Shown here piece by piece: positions 16,695 to 23,674 of a stretch of DNA of 64,000 nucleotides (position 1 is its first letter; every line of letters begins with the position of its first letter). The position numbers were made by a program, and so were the translations under genes. Origin of the DNA: CBDCVA01 sp965222935 [NCBI: Candidatus Latescibacterota bacterium] (GTDB taxonomy: Bacteria > Latescibacterota > CBDCVA01); contig CBDCVA010000001.1 of NCBI GenBank assembly GCA_965222935.1, positions 434,001 to 498,000 of the forward strand, written 5' to 3'. The notes beneath the pieces are model-generated. The model searched no databases. It worked only from the letters and a program-made list of their open reading frames with translations, and had not been told where the DNA came from.

Positions 16695-17744
16695 TCAATA
16701 CGTGTCAGGGTAGTCGACCTCGACGCCGGGGCTTTCCACCGTGACATTGTAGGTCTGCAGCTTAAACCCAGACGGGTCTCTAAGAACGATCTGCGTCTCT
16801 CCCGGCCTGCACCCGGCCAGATGGACCTTGTAGGCGTTCTGACGGTAGCGGTTGGGCCTGTCCCTGTATTCCGGGGGGCAGTAGTCTATATCGGGGCGAT
16901 ACCGGCCTCCGGCGATCTCCATGCAGATATCGGTTCCGGGGCCGTTGACTTCAACGAATAGGGAATCGACGTTGACAAGCTGGACTCTGAAGGTTCTCCA
17001 GACGTGGTCATTGGGGAAGACCTTGCCCTCCGGGCTCGGAAGCAGAACAGCGGCGGAACGAAGGTCCACAAGCTCGCCTATTTCGAAGGGGTTGCTGGAG
17101 GGATCGGTGAGCCATGCCCCTAGATAGGCGGCGTCCAGCCACGTAAGCACTCCGTTTTGGTCGATGTCTCCTAGGTATCCATACAGCCCCAGGGGATTGT
17201 TCACAGGATCGATCAGGTGCCCGAACAGAAGGATGGCGTCCAGGCTGTTCACTTCCCTATTGCGGTTCACGTCACCGAGGAGGGCTTGCCCCGATGGGAT
17301 CGGGTTTCTCCTGTAGGCCGTTCCCAGCCTATCTCTGTGCCCTGGATAGTGTTTGCCTAGTTCGCTTTCTTCCTGGAAGATATCGTCCCTGGGTTCGGCA
17401 AAGACCAGATTCGGAACCAGGTCTGCCAGGTCGACAGCCAGTGTGCTCTCGCCGAACTCGAACGCCCAATCCACGTAAGTTCCTAGCTCGCCAACGGCGA
17501 TTGAGAGCACCCACGGCCCCGCGTGGGGTAGGTCTGCTTCGAGCCTTCCCTTCGGGGCCTCGGCCAGCGCCTGCAAGGCGAAATCCCCGGTAGACAGAAC
17601 GGCCGCCTTGCCCGGCAAGGCAACGCCGTCATGGGTTTGAAGCCGCAGGCTGTAGACCGTGCCCTGGCTTGTGCTCAGGGGCGTGGGATCGCCTGCGCAG
17701 GCAACGATGGCGAGAACGAGAAAAGCTGTTGCAGATCGTGGCAT
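16695..17744 (-). CDS. Lipoprotein with dockerin-like repeat, Tn-A cargo
   Basis: 349 aa. MPRSATAFLVLAIVAC is a lipoprotein signal with the lipid-attached Cys at residue 16. A beta-rich domain (residues ~30-130) precedes a dockerin type I-like pair: GDVNRNREVNSLDAILLFGH and GDIDQNGVLTWLDAAYLGAW, each with a calcium-loop DxNxNxxxxxxD pattern. The C-terminal ~130 residues are beta-rich and contain four cysteines (three in ~275-325). AGGAGG precedes the ATG at 17744. Dockerin-like pairs are common in FCB-type secreted proteins and need not imply cellulosomes. It heads a minus-strand transcript with the coiled-coil gene. Its binding partner is unknown. Confidence 0.7.
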   Translation of the reverse strand: MPRSATAFLVLAIVACAGDPTPLSTSQGTVYSLRLQTHDGVALPGKAAVLSTGDFALQALAEAPKGRLEADLPHAGPWVLSIAVGELGTYVDWAFEFGESTLAVDLADLVPNLVFAEPRDDIFQEESELGKHYPGHRDRLGTAYRRNPIPSGQALLGDVNRNREVNSLDAILLFGHLIDPVNNPLGLYGYLGDIDQNGVLTWLDAAYLGAWLTDPSSNPFEIGELVDLRSAAVLLPSPEGKVFPNDHVWRTFRVQLVNVDSLFVEVNGPGTDICMEIAGGRYRPDIDYCPPEYRDRPNRYRQNAYKVHLAGCRPGETQIVLRDPSGFKLQTYNVTVESPGVEVDYPDTY

Positions 17745-17799
17745 GGTTCCGTGCCTCCTGCCGTGAGGGTGTACTCCAATGGAGCCGGGTCCTTGTCGC

Positions 17800-18000
17800 A
17801 CCGCACAAGGAAGACATGCGAGGATGTCCTGCTTATTCGCCTCGGGGCCGGGGAGCTAACCCGGCCCCTGTAGAGGCTGTTCTATTCGGCAGGGGACCCG
17901 ACAGGCAGGTTCCTTGCCACGGTACGACGCCGCACAAGATACCTGCCACGGACTTCGACGCAAGAGGGAATCTCCTCTTGTGGGCAAAAACCTCGCCTCG
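17800..18000 (+). ncRNA. Candidate structured RNA or regulatory region, Tn-A copy
   Basis: The ~330-nt gene-free gap has blocks also found in the Tn-B gap: GGATGTCCTGCTTATT (17822-17837), TATTCGGCAGG (17883-17893) followed by ACCCGA, and CTTGTGGGCAA (17977-17987). Directly after the first block a stem GGGGCCGGG/CCCGGCCCC closes a short loop; Tn-B has a different-sequence hairpin at the same place. Another hairpin, AAGAGG/CCTCTT, sits at 17963-17980. The blocks keep order and strand. Strand and ends are inferred. Confidence 0.45.
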
Positions 18001-18010
18001 TACATTGGGA

Positions 18011-18042
18011 GCGCCGGACCGGGGAGGGCCCCGGCCAGGCGC
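18011..18042 (+). promoter_or_regulatory. Leader hairpin 1
   Basis: GCGCCGGACCGGGG pairs with CCCCGGCCAGGCGC ahead of the 56-aa gene. It shares the GACCG...CGGCCAGGCGC framework with the two hairpins downstream. Confidence 0.5.
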
Positions 18043-18074
18043 CATAGACATCACAACCTGAAAAGGAGGTTGCA

Positions 18075-18245
18075 ATGCCCACCCATTCTTCCCGCCTCAA
18101 TTCTGTCCTGCCAGACCTGATTGAACGAGACAGCCAAGAAAGGCTGGATGCTCTTCTTCGTGATCTGGCCGAATGGCAGGAGCAGGTCGGTTCGATCCTT
18201 CAAGACTTCGCCTTTCGCCTAGAACGTCTTGAGAGGCGCGGATAA
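18075..18245 (+). CDS. 56-aa helical protein, Tn-A cargo
   Basis: 56 aa behind a strong AAGGAGG. It starts MPTHSSRLNSVLPDLIERDS and is one long amphipathic helix (QERLDALLRDLAEWQEQVGS, then FRLERLERRG) likely to form a coiled coil. Its QERLDALLRDL run resembles EERLDAIFEEL in the 60-aa Tn-B protein. It is first of four small plus-strand cargo genes separated by hairpin-bearing leaders. No known family. Confidence 0.5.
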   Translation: MPTHSSRLNSVLPDLIERDSQERLDALLRDLAEWQEQVGSILQDFAFRLERLERRG

Positions 18246-18259
18246 GCGCGGTCATTAGC

Positions 18260-18305
18260 GCGCCTGACCGAGCATGGGGCACGGCCAGGCGCTTCACCCA
18301 TCGCC
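18260..18305 (+). repeat. Leader hairpin 2 (46-nt repeat, copy 1)
   Basis: GCGCCTGACCG pairs with CGGCCAGGCGC with one mismatch. The 46 nt are repeated exactly at 18628-18673. Each copy ends 19-23 nt before a cargo start codon. Confidence 0.75.
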
Positions 18306-18324
18306 CTGTAAGGAGAGCGTGACG

Positions 18325-18564
18325 ATGGACGATCTAGCTATCAAGACCTTTTTCGAGTCCGAAGGACAACTCTGCATTATCAAACAGGCGTTGGCTGAGA
18401 TAGCACAGAGATCAGGACACGATGAGTTTCTTAGAACCAAACTCAACGAGTGGTCTGTCCCTGGAGAAATAGCTGTTGATGAAAGCCTTGATGTTTCGGC
18501 GCATGGATGGGTCAAGGACGGGGCCAACAAGGCCATCCGAGACCTTCTCATCTACCTCGGCTAG
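18325..18564 (+). CDS. 79-aa protein, Tn-A cargo
   Basis: 79 aa, ATG at 18325 preceded by AAGGAG. It starts MDDLAIKTFFESEGQLCIIK and is mostly helical and acidic; no transmembrane segment or motif is recognisable. It sits directly behind leader hairpin 2. The next gene shares the MD start, the spacing and the identical upstream repeat, which suggests modular assembly, although the proteins do not obviously align. Confidence 0.5.
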   Translation: MDDLAIKTFFESEGQLCIIKQALAEIAQRSGHDEFLRTKLNEWSVPGEIAVDESLDVSAHGWVKDGANKAIRDLLIYLG

Positions 18565-18627
18565 TGGCTTCGTCATCTGCTCCTCCTGTCTATGGCACCG
18601 GGGGCGAGGCCTCCGGCGTCTACCTGT

Positions 18628-18673
18628 GCGCCTGACCGAGCATGGGGCACGGCCAGGCGCTTCACCCATCGCC
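18628..18673 (+). repeat. Leader hairpin 3 (46-nt repeat, copy 2)
   Basis: Identical to 18260-18305, in the same orientation, 23 nt before the start codon of the 93-aa gene. The perfect identity across non-coding DNA points to recent duplication or strong constraint. Confidence 0.75.
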
Positions 18674-18696
18674 ACCCAACAAGGAGGATCAGAGCG

Positions 18697-18978
18697 ATGG
18701 ACCCTATCGAAAAGTCCAACAAGCCAGAAGACCCCATTCGCCTTCTGGCCGAAGACGTGCTCACGATAGCAGGACAGCTTTCTATTCTGTCCGACATTCT
18801 TGCCGAGACCATCAAAAGGGCGAACTTGCAGGCCCCCGCCGCAGATGGCCTGCGAGACTTCCTATCCAAAACGCCCGATTGGAAGGGCATCGACGACTTT
18901 AGCAAGAGGTTTCGGACGAAAGGCGAAAGGGCAATGGCTGAGGAGCTCCTTAAGCAACTTTCCTCCCCTCTGCGTTGA
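18697..18978 (+). CDS. 93-aa helical protein, Tn-A cargo
   Basis: 93 aa, ATG at 18697 with AAGGAGG. The sequence (MDPIEKSNKPEDPIRLLAED onward) is helical throughout, with DVLTIAGQLSILSDILAETI as the most hydrophobic stretch and a basic C-terminal third (DFSKRFRTKGERAMAEELLK). No family recognised and no membrane span. It is third of the four small cargo genes. Confidence 0.5.
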   Translation: MDPIEKSNKPEDPIRLLAEDVLTIAGQLSILSDILAETIKRANLQAPAADGLRDFLSKTPDWKGIDDFSKRFRTKGERAMAEELLKQLSSPLR

Positions 18979-18983
18979 GTTCA

Positions 18984-19153
18984 TAGGGCGGTCATGGGCG
19001 CTCTCGCCGAGAAAGGGGGTGGACATTCTGCGGGTGCCTTCCAAGCTCCCATCCGTGAGTCCGGGGGCGGCTTGCCTTGAGTGGGCACCGTTAACGCGAC
19101 GCCTGTAAGCCGCCCCCACAGAACTATCCTCCACCACAACCCATGACCGCCCA
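18984..19153 (+). ncRNA. Structured leader with conserved stem, Tn-A copy
   Basis: An outer inverted repeat, GGGCGGTCATGGG near 18984 against CCCATGACCGCCC near 19141-19153, encloses an 11-bp perfect stem GGGGGCGGCTT (19063-19073) / AAGCCGCCCCC (19107-19117). Inside is a small hairpin GCC-TTGAGTG-GGC. The CGGCTTGCCTTGAGTGGGC block recurs with two changes at 30306-30324 in the second transposon. It immediately precedes the 81-aa gene, so a cis-regulatory RNA is plausible. Confidence 0.45.
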
Positions 19154-19176
19154 TCGAGTCAAGGAGAATCAGGGCG

Positions 19177-19422
19177 ATGAACGATCTACCTACCTATCCG
19201 CACAGCGTCGATGTAGTTGAACCAAGTCCCGCAAACCCGGACCCCATTCTCGTGCTGGTGCGTGATGAACAGCGCATGCTTCTATCAGGTCCGCAAGCGG
19301 TGTATCTTGCAATCGACTTGCTAGAGCACGCAGGACAGATTCGCCAGAGCCTGGACGAGAGCCAGCAGAAGCGGATGGCTCAAGGCTTCGACGTCCTTTT
19401 GAAGTTTCTGATGTCACGATAG
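19177..19422 (+). CDS. 81-aa protein, Tn-A cargo
   Basis: 81 aa behind AAGGAG. It starts MNDLPTYPHSVDVVEPSPAN, has a beta-like first half and a helical second half (AVYLAIDLLEHAGQIRQSLD). Unknown family. It is the last gene before the right inverted repeat; a CCCATCGAGTCAAG 14-mer just before its Shine-Dalgarno (19151-19164) is repeated at the right transposon end (19436-19449). Confidence 0.5.
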   Translation: MNDLPTYPHSVDVVEPSPANPDPILVLVRDEQRMLLSGPQAVYLAIDLLEHAGQIRQSLDESQQKRMAQGFDVLLKFLMSR

Positions 19423-19461
19423 CGCCCTCCCTTATCCCATCGAGTCAAGTTGATAATTCCC

Positions 19462-19469
19462 TTTCTTTT
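19462..19469. repeat. 8-bp target-site duplication, right copy (Tn-A)
   Basis: TTTCTTTT, identical to 13678-13685, immediately after the right end ...AATTCCC. Confidence 0.92.
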
Positions 19470-19528
19470 GGGGTGCCTTAAATCTCGAAGCCGTCGAAGA
19501 GCCGTAAACTGGAGGACCCCAAGCTGCC

Positions 19529-20197
19529 ATGAGTGCACCCCGGGTGACGGACGCGCTCCTTGAAGATATCGACCGCTATCTCTACACCGCCGTGATCTGC
19601 GATGTCCTTGATGGTCTCGGCTATCGCGATCAGGCCATGCGCTACGACATCCGGCCCCTCTTCCCCGAAGCGCGTCTCGTGGGCCGGGCGCATACGGTGC
19701 TCTCTGCCGACACCTTGGTCGAGCCGGAGAAGCCCTACGACCTGGAGATGGAGGCGGTGGACACGCTCAAGCCCTTTGACGTCCTCGTCACGACGATGCT
19801 CGGTTCTACTCGCTCCTGCTTCTGGGGGGAGTTGCTCTCAACGGCGGCGCGGGCGCGCGGTGCGCGTGGTGTGGTGGTCGATGGTTTCAGCCGCGACTGC
19901 ACCAAGATCACCGAGATGGCGTTCCCCGTCTTCCTGCGCGGCATCCTGCCCGTCGATTCCAAGGGCCGCAGCGATGTCGTGGATCTCGAATGCCCCATCG
20001 AGTGCGGCGATGTGCTCGTCCGCGAGGGGGACGTCGTCTTCGCCGATTTCGACGGCGTCGTCGTCATCCCCCAGCAGGTGGTCGAGGAGGTCGTGAGGGC
20101 GGCAAAGGAGAAGGTGCTCAAGGAGGATGATCTGCGCGAGCAGCTCGCCAAGGGCATGAGCGTCCGGGAGGGCTTCGCGCGCTATGGGATTCTTTGA
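19529..20197 (+). CDS. RraA-like / 4-hydroxy-4-methyl-2-oxoglutarate aldolase family protein
   Basis: 222 aa. The fold family includes class II HMG/CHA aldolases and the RNase E regulator RraA. Visible motifs: ICDVLDGLGYRDQAM near residue 29, ARLVGRAHTVLSADT, then GARGVVVDGFSRDCTKI, where the Gly-rich turn with the Arg and two Asp of the metal/substrate site lies, and FADFDGVVVIPQ near 175. Without RNase E context, an aldolase or oxaloacetate decarboxylase activity is more likely than RraA. The gene starts 59 nt after the right target duplication of Tn-A, so the insertion sits in its upstream region and may have separated it from its promoter. Confidence 0.85.
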   Translation: MSAPRVTDALLEDIDRYLYTAVICDVLDGLGYRDQAMRYDIRPLFPEARLVGRAHTVLSADTLVEPEKPYDLEMEAVDTLKPFDVLVTTMLGSTRSCFWGELLSTAARARGARGVVVDGFSRDCTKITEMAFPVFLRGILPVDSKGRSDVVDLECPIECGDVLVREGDVVFADFDGVVVIPQQVVEEVVRAAKEKVLKEDDLREQLAKGMSVREGFARYGIL

Positions 20198-20396
20198 CCC
20201 GTACGCCTGTGGAAGCGAGGTGACGTCCAAGCTTCTTTTCGGCACCGACTGCCCGTTCTTCCTCGCGGACGAGACCATGCACGAGCTCCGTCATAGGTGC
20301 AATTTCTTGGAGGCCGCCAGGCTCCCCAGCGTGCTCTCCGAAGTCATCGAAGACATCACCCACCGCGACATGCCGACGCTCTTGGAGATCGCGTGA
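20184..20396 (+). pseudogene. C-terminal remnant of an amidohydrolase
   Basis: A 70-codon frame overlaps the 3' end of the RraA-like gene. From residue ~15 it reads SKLLFGTDCPFFLADETMHE, which matches the last strand and metal-binding Asp region (LLFGTDxP) of amidohydrolase-2 family TIM barrels, followed by the usual C-terminal helices. The preceding ~200 residues of the barrel, with the metal-binding histidines, are missing. It is therefore a truncated remnant, probably left by a deletion that fused it to the aldolase gene region. Confidence 0.55.
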
Positions 20397-20436
20397 TCCC
20401 CTGCGTTGGCGGCGCGAGACGACCTGGGAGGCCGCC

Positions 20437-21825
20437 GTGGCAAAGATAGCCCTGGAGACCGCCAAAACCGTAAGCCTAGAAGACGCCTATCGGATGAAGT
20501 TCGCCGGCTCGGCCGGGCTCTACACCGAGGCACTCGACGCCTTTCCCAGCGGCGTCACGCATGATGCCCGCTATCTCGAGCCCTTCCCGATTTACGTCGA
20601 GCGGGCGGAAGGCGGCCACAAATGGGATGTCGACGGCAACGAGCTGGTCGATTTTTGGGGCGGTCATGGAGCGTTGCTCTTCGGCCACGCGCATCCGGCG
20701 CTGGTGGATGCGGCCCACGAGCAGATCGGTCGCGGCACGCACTACGGCGCCTGCCATGAACTGGAGATCCGCTGGGCGCAGCTCGTCAAGCAGCTCGTCC
20801 CCTGCGCCGAGCGCGTCAAGTTCCACAGCTCGGGTACCGAGGCCACCCTCATGGCCATCCGTCTGGCGCGCGCAGTGACCGGCAAGAAGCGCGTCATCAA
20901 ATTCGAGGGTCACTTCCACGGCTGGCACGACGCTGTGACTGCCGCCGTTTTCACACCTTTCGAGCGGCCCAGTTCAGTCGGCGTGCCCGAGGAGACGCTC
21001 GATACCGTCCTGGCCCTCCCGTCCAACGACCTCGAAGCGGTTCGGAAGACCCTTGAGGGACGCGACGACGTCGCCTGCCTCATCCTGGAGCCTAGCGGCG
21101 GGATGTGGGGACGGGCGCCCGGCGACCCGGAGTTTCTGCACGGCCTGCGCGAGCTAACCACACGCGCGGGCGTGGTGTTGATCTTCGACGAAGTCGTCAG
21201 TGGCTTCCGCCTCTCCCCCGGCGGCGCACAGCAGTTCTACGGGGTCACGCCCGACCTGACGACTTTGGCCAAGGTTCTGGCAGGGGGCCTGCCCGGTGGC
21301 GCCGTTTGCGGCAAAGCGCGCTACTTCGAACCGCTGATGTTCGGTCCCGACCCTGTGCGCAACCGCAATGAACGCATCGGCCATCCAGGGACCTTCAACG
21401 CCAACCCGCTATCTGCTGCTGTCGGCATCGCGTGTCTGGAGCTCTGTGCCTCGGGCGATCCGCAGCGGCGGGTCAACGCTCTGGGTCGGGAGCTACGCCG
21501 CGGCTTGAACGAGGTGCTGGGGCGCAAGGGCATCCCCGGTATTGCTTACGGCCACTGTTCGGGCGTTCATATCCTGCTGGGCTATGAGTGCGAGGTGCGG
21601 CAGGATGAGGACCACGTTGTGCCCGACCTGCCCCCCGAGGTCCTCATGGGCGGCGGCCATCGCTCGGGTGAACTGCGCCTGGCAATGCTGCTCGAAGGAG
21701 TGGACCTCAGCCGCACCTCCGCTATGCTCATGGCTTCCCACACGGACGCCGATCTGGAACACACCGTGGCGGCCTTCGAAACATCCCTGGAGCGCTTGGC
21801 GGCGACGGGGCCGATGAGAGGGTGA
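20437..21825 (+). CDS. Class III aminotransferase (glutamate-1-semialdehyde-mutase-like)
   Basis: 462 aa, GTG start with GGGAGG. A PLP fold-type I enzyme: FHSSGTEATLMAIRLAR (phosphate binding), KFEGHFHGWHD, VVLIFDEVVSGFR (Asp that contacts the PLP nitrogen) and LTTLAKVLAGGLPGGAVCG with the Schiff-base lysine. The SSGTEA/FEGHFHGWHD pattern is closest to glutamate-1-semialdehyde 2,1-aminomutase and related omega-aminotransferases. No heme-synthesis neighbours are present, so a catabolic amine or beta-amino-acid substrate is more likely than HemL. Its neighbours are the aldolase and the G1PDH-like gene. Confidence 0.88.
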   Translation: MAKIALETAKTVSLEDAYRMKFAGSAGLYTEALDAFPSGVTHDARYLEPFPIYVERAEGGHKWDVDGNELVDFWGGHGALLFGHAHPALVDAAHEQIGRGTHYGACHELEIRWAQLVKQLVPCAERVKFHSSGTEATLMAIRLARAVTGKKRVIKFEGHFHGWHDAVTAAVFTPFERPSSVGVPEETLDTVLALPSNDLEAVRKTLEGRDDVACLILEPSGGMWGRAPGDPEFLHGLRELTTRAGVVLIFDEVVSGFRLSPGGAQQFYGVTPDLTTLAKVLAGGLPGGAVCGKARYFEPLMFGPDPVRNRNERIGHPGTFNANPLSAAVGIACLELCASGDPQRRVNALGRELRRGLNEVLGRKGIPGIAYGHCSGVHILLGYECEVRQDEDHVVPDLPPEVLMGGGHRSGELRLAMLLEGVDLSRTSAMLMASHTDADLEHTVAAFETSLERLAATGPMRG

Positions 21826-21873
21826 GATGCCTCAGTTCGCCCCCGTGGCGAGCGTTGGCGAAAGGACCCGTAA

Positions 21874-22896
21874 ATGATGTCGAGCAAAGATTGGATCGCC
21901 CATTACGGATCGGGCGTCGTCGGTGACCATTGTCGCGATGTCGGCGAGTACGTGGTTCTGACTTCGCCGTCGGCCTGGCGCGCCGTCCGCCCGCACCTTC
22001 GAAACGAACCCCTGGCAGTCGAGTTCATCACCAGCCAGGAGGAAGAGTACACGCAAAGGCTCATCGAGAAGCTCCCCGCTGCCGAGTGGACGCTGGGAGT
22101 AGGCGGCGGCAAGGCTCTGGACGCCTCGAAAATCGTGTCTCACGCCAAACGGTGCCGGCTGCTTCTCATTCCGACTATTGTTTCAACCGGCTCGGTGTTC
22201 CAGGCGACATATCCCTTTCGAAACGAGGGGAAGCTCGTCAAAGTGGAGGAGACAACAGCGCCGGAGGGCGTCCTATTCGATACGGACATCATACGCGCCT
22301 CGCCGCCCCATATGAATGCGGCTGGCATGGCGGAGTGCATCTGTTGGCTCGGCGCGGTGGCGGCTTGGCAGTGGTGGTGCGAGCGTGGGATGCCGGGTAT
22401 ACCGTGGGATCAGTCCGCGGCGGACGAGGCCATTGAATGGGTCCGGGACCGCGTTATGCAGTATGCCGGCGACCTGGACGCCGACGGTCGTCCCGGAGAG
22501 CGGGCCATCCGAATCTGCGCCGAGGTCAACCGTGAGCGTCACGAATTGCGCCTATCCAAGCTGAGGGCTCATCAGCGCACCCTCGACCACGCTTTCATCA
22601 ACGCGTTTCTTTGGGCAAACCGATGGGAGCCCTTGCACGGTGAGGGCGTGGCGCTCGGCACGTTGATGAACTGCCACCTCTACGGCTCGCGTTTCGACGA
22701 GGCCCGCTCGCGTCTGGACGCCTGCGGCACCCGGTACATCCCTTCGCAGATCGGCTGCACGTGGGAGGAGGTACGGGCCGGGATGGACCTGGCCGAGGAG
22801 ATGGCCTCGAGCGAAACGATCCTCCGCCACCGCAAGCTGGATGGCGCAAGCTTTCGCGCGATGGCGGAACGAATCGACCCCGAGGGAGCCCTTTAG
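21874..22896 (+). CDS. Iron-containing alcohol / glycerol-1-phosphate dehydrogenase-like protein
   Basis: 340 aa. The dehydroquinate-synthase-like fold shows the dinucleotide motif GVGGGKALDASKIVS near residue 73, then LLIPTIVSTGSVFQA. The helical C-terminal domain carries HQRTLDHAFINAF and PLHGEGVALGTLMN, whose histidines normally bind the metal. The usual metal Asp in a GxGD segment is replaced here by AAGMAECICWL, so metal binding may differ. Closest recognisable group: G1P dehydrogenase (AraM/EgsA)-type. It is downstream of the aminotransferase, 48 nt apart, probably in the same transcript. Confidence 0.75.
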   Translation: MMSSKDWIAHYGSGVVGDHCRDVGEYVVLTSPSAWRAVRPHLRNEPLAVEFITSQEEEYTQRLIEKLPAAEWTLGVGGGKALDASKIVSHAKRCRLLLIPTIVSTGSVFQATYPFRNEGKLVKVEETTAPEGVLFDTDIIRASPPHMNAAGMAECICWLGAVAAWQWWCERGMPGIPWDQSAADEAIEWVRDRVMQYAGDLDADGRPGERAIRICAEVNRERHELRLSKLRAHQRTLDHAFINAFLWANRWEPLHGEGVALGTLMNCHLYGSRFDEARSRLDACGTRYIPSQIGCTWEEVRAGMDLAEEMASSETILRHRKLDGASFRAMAERIDPEGAL

Positions 22897-23038
22897 ATCA
22901 CATAGGCGGCGTCATAGGGCGCCGGCCCGCTGCGAGCGTCCGACAGCTGTGATATCCCCGCAGGCGGGTAGATGGCCAGACCTCACAAGGTCGTGCTACT
23001 GAACTAACATTGGATGTGGCGCAACTGACGGGGACAGA

Positions 23039-23464
23039 TCATGGCTCATCCTCCTCTGTCACCCGCCGCCGCTTCCGCTTTAGGGTCTGCTGTCTTCGCT
23101 TGGATTCGAGCCGCTTCTCCTTCGAAGCAGCCGATGCTTTAGTCGCACGCCTCTCTTTTGGCACGACGAGAGACCTTTCCACCAACCCCATCAACCGGTC
23201 GACCGTGTCCTTACGATTCCGTTCTCGCGTGCGGAATCGTTGCCCCTCGATGACGAGAACACCCTCGCTGGTCACTTTGCGACCGGCCAAAGTCATCAGC
23301 CGATCTTTAGCACCCTTGGGCAGGGTGCGTGAATGGGTGACATCGAAACGCAGACGTACCGCCGTGGAAACCTTGTTGACGTTCTGTCCGCCCGGACCGG
23401 AGGAAAGGAAGAACTCAAACTCGATTTCTCCCGCACGGAAGAGGTCTTCTGAAGCGATGTTCAT
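23039..23464 (-). CDS. arfB: Alternative ribosome-rescue factor ArfB (YaeJ)
   Basis: 141 aa. It hydrolyses peptidyl-tRNA on stalled ribosomes without needing a stop codon. The catalytic GGQ lies in SSGPGGQNVNKVSTAVRLRF near residue 25, as in release-factor domain 3. The C-terminal tail is strongly basic (KRLESKRRQQTLKRKRRRV), as needed to enter the empty mRNA channel. The short length and lack of release-factor domains 1/2 separate it from prfA/prfB. It is monocistronic, with no clear partner. Confidence 0.95.
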   Translation of the reverse strand: MNIASEDLFRAGEIEFEFFLSSGPGGQNVNKVSTAVRLRFDVTHSRTLPKGAKDRLMTLAGRKVTSEGVLVIEGQRFRTRERNRKDTVDRLMGLVERSLVVPKERRATKASAASKEKRLESKRRQQTLKRKRRRVTEEDEP

Positions 23465-23479
23465 CGTCTCTGCGCTTGC

Positions 23480-23593
23480 CTAATGATCGCTTGCCCAGCC
23501 GCCGGCGATCCACCAAGGGACCGTCAGGCCGGACAGGAGCTCCACGACCTGCTCCACGGACAGCGGCTGCCAGTTGTGGATGTTTTCGTACAT
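23480..23593 (-). pseudogene. N-terminal remnant of a nucleotidyltransferase
   Basis: A 37-codon frame reads MYENIHNWQPLSVEQVVELL then LSGLTVPWWIAGGWASDH and stops. WWIAGGWA is the start of the palm motif in lincosamide/aminoglycoside-type nucleotidyltransferases, where GGWALDL and a downstream Asp-x-Asp follow. The catalytic part is missing, so this is a 5' fragment cut off next to arfB. Confidence 0.5.
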
Positions 23594-23674
23594 GTCCTAC
23601 TCAATGCACAGCCGTGTGGATAGCGATTGTATAAGGCTTCGCCCGCGTTGCCCTTGGCACAGGAGAGCGCAGGC

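Larger units (their letters stand above)
13686..19461 (+). mobile_element. Tn-A: 5.8-kb IS1595-family transposon with cargo genes
   Basis: The left end GGGAATTATAAACTTGACTC and the inverted right end GGGAATTATCAACTTGACTC match at 19 of 20 positions and are bracketed by an 8-bp direct repeat. The transposase occupies the left end. About 4.7 kb of cargo follows: a small helical protein, a secreted HNH nuclease, a zinc-ribbon membrane protein, an overlapping convergent gene pair, a dockerin-like lipoprotein, a conserved non-coding stretch and four small plus-strand genes with hairpin leaders. None of the cargo looks needed for transposition. IS1595-family members carrying passenger genes are known. 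The intact ends and transposase suggest a recent insertion. Confidence 0.93.

Noticed and set aside
18260-18673. Integron attC sites
   Set aside because: The repeats form hairpins near small genes, but lack GTTRRRY/RYYYAAC core sites, and no integrase is present.
18260-18673. CRISPR array
   Set aside because: Only two identical 46-nt copies separated by a gene; no regular spacers and no cas genes.
20437-21825. hemL (glutamate-1-semialdehyde aminomutase)
   Set aside because: Motifs are close, but no heme-synthesis neighbours and the context is catabolic.
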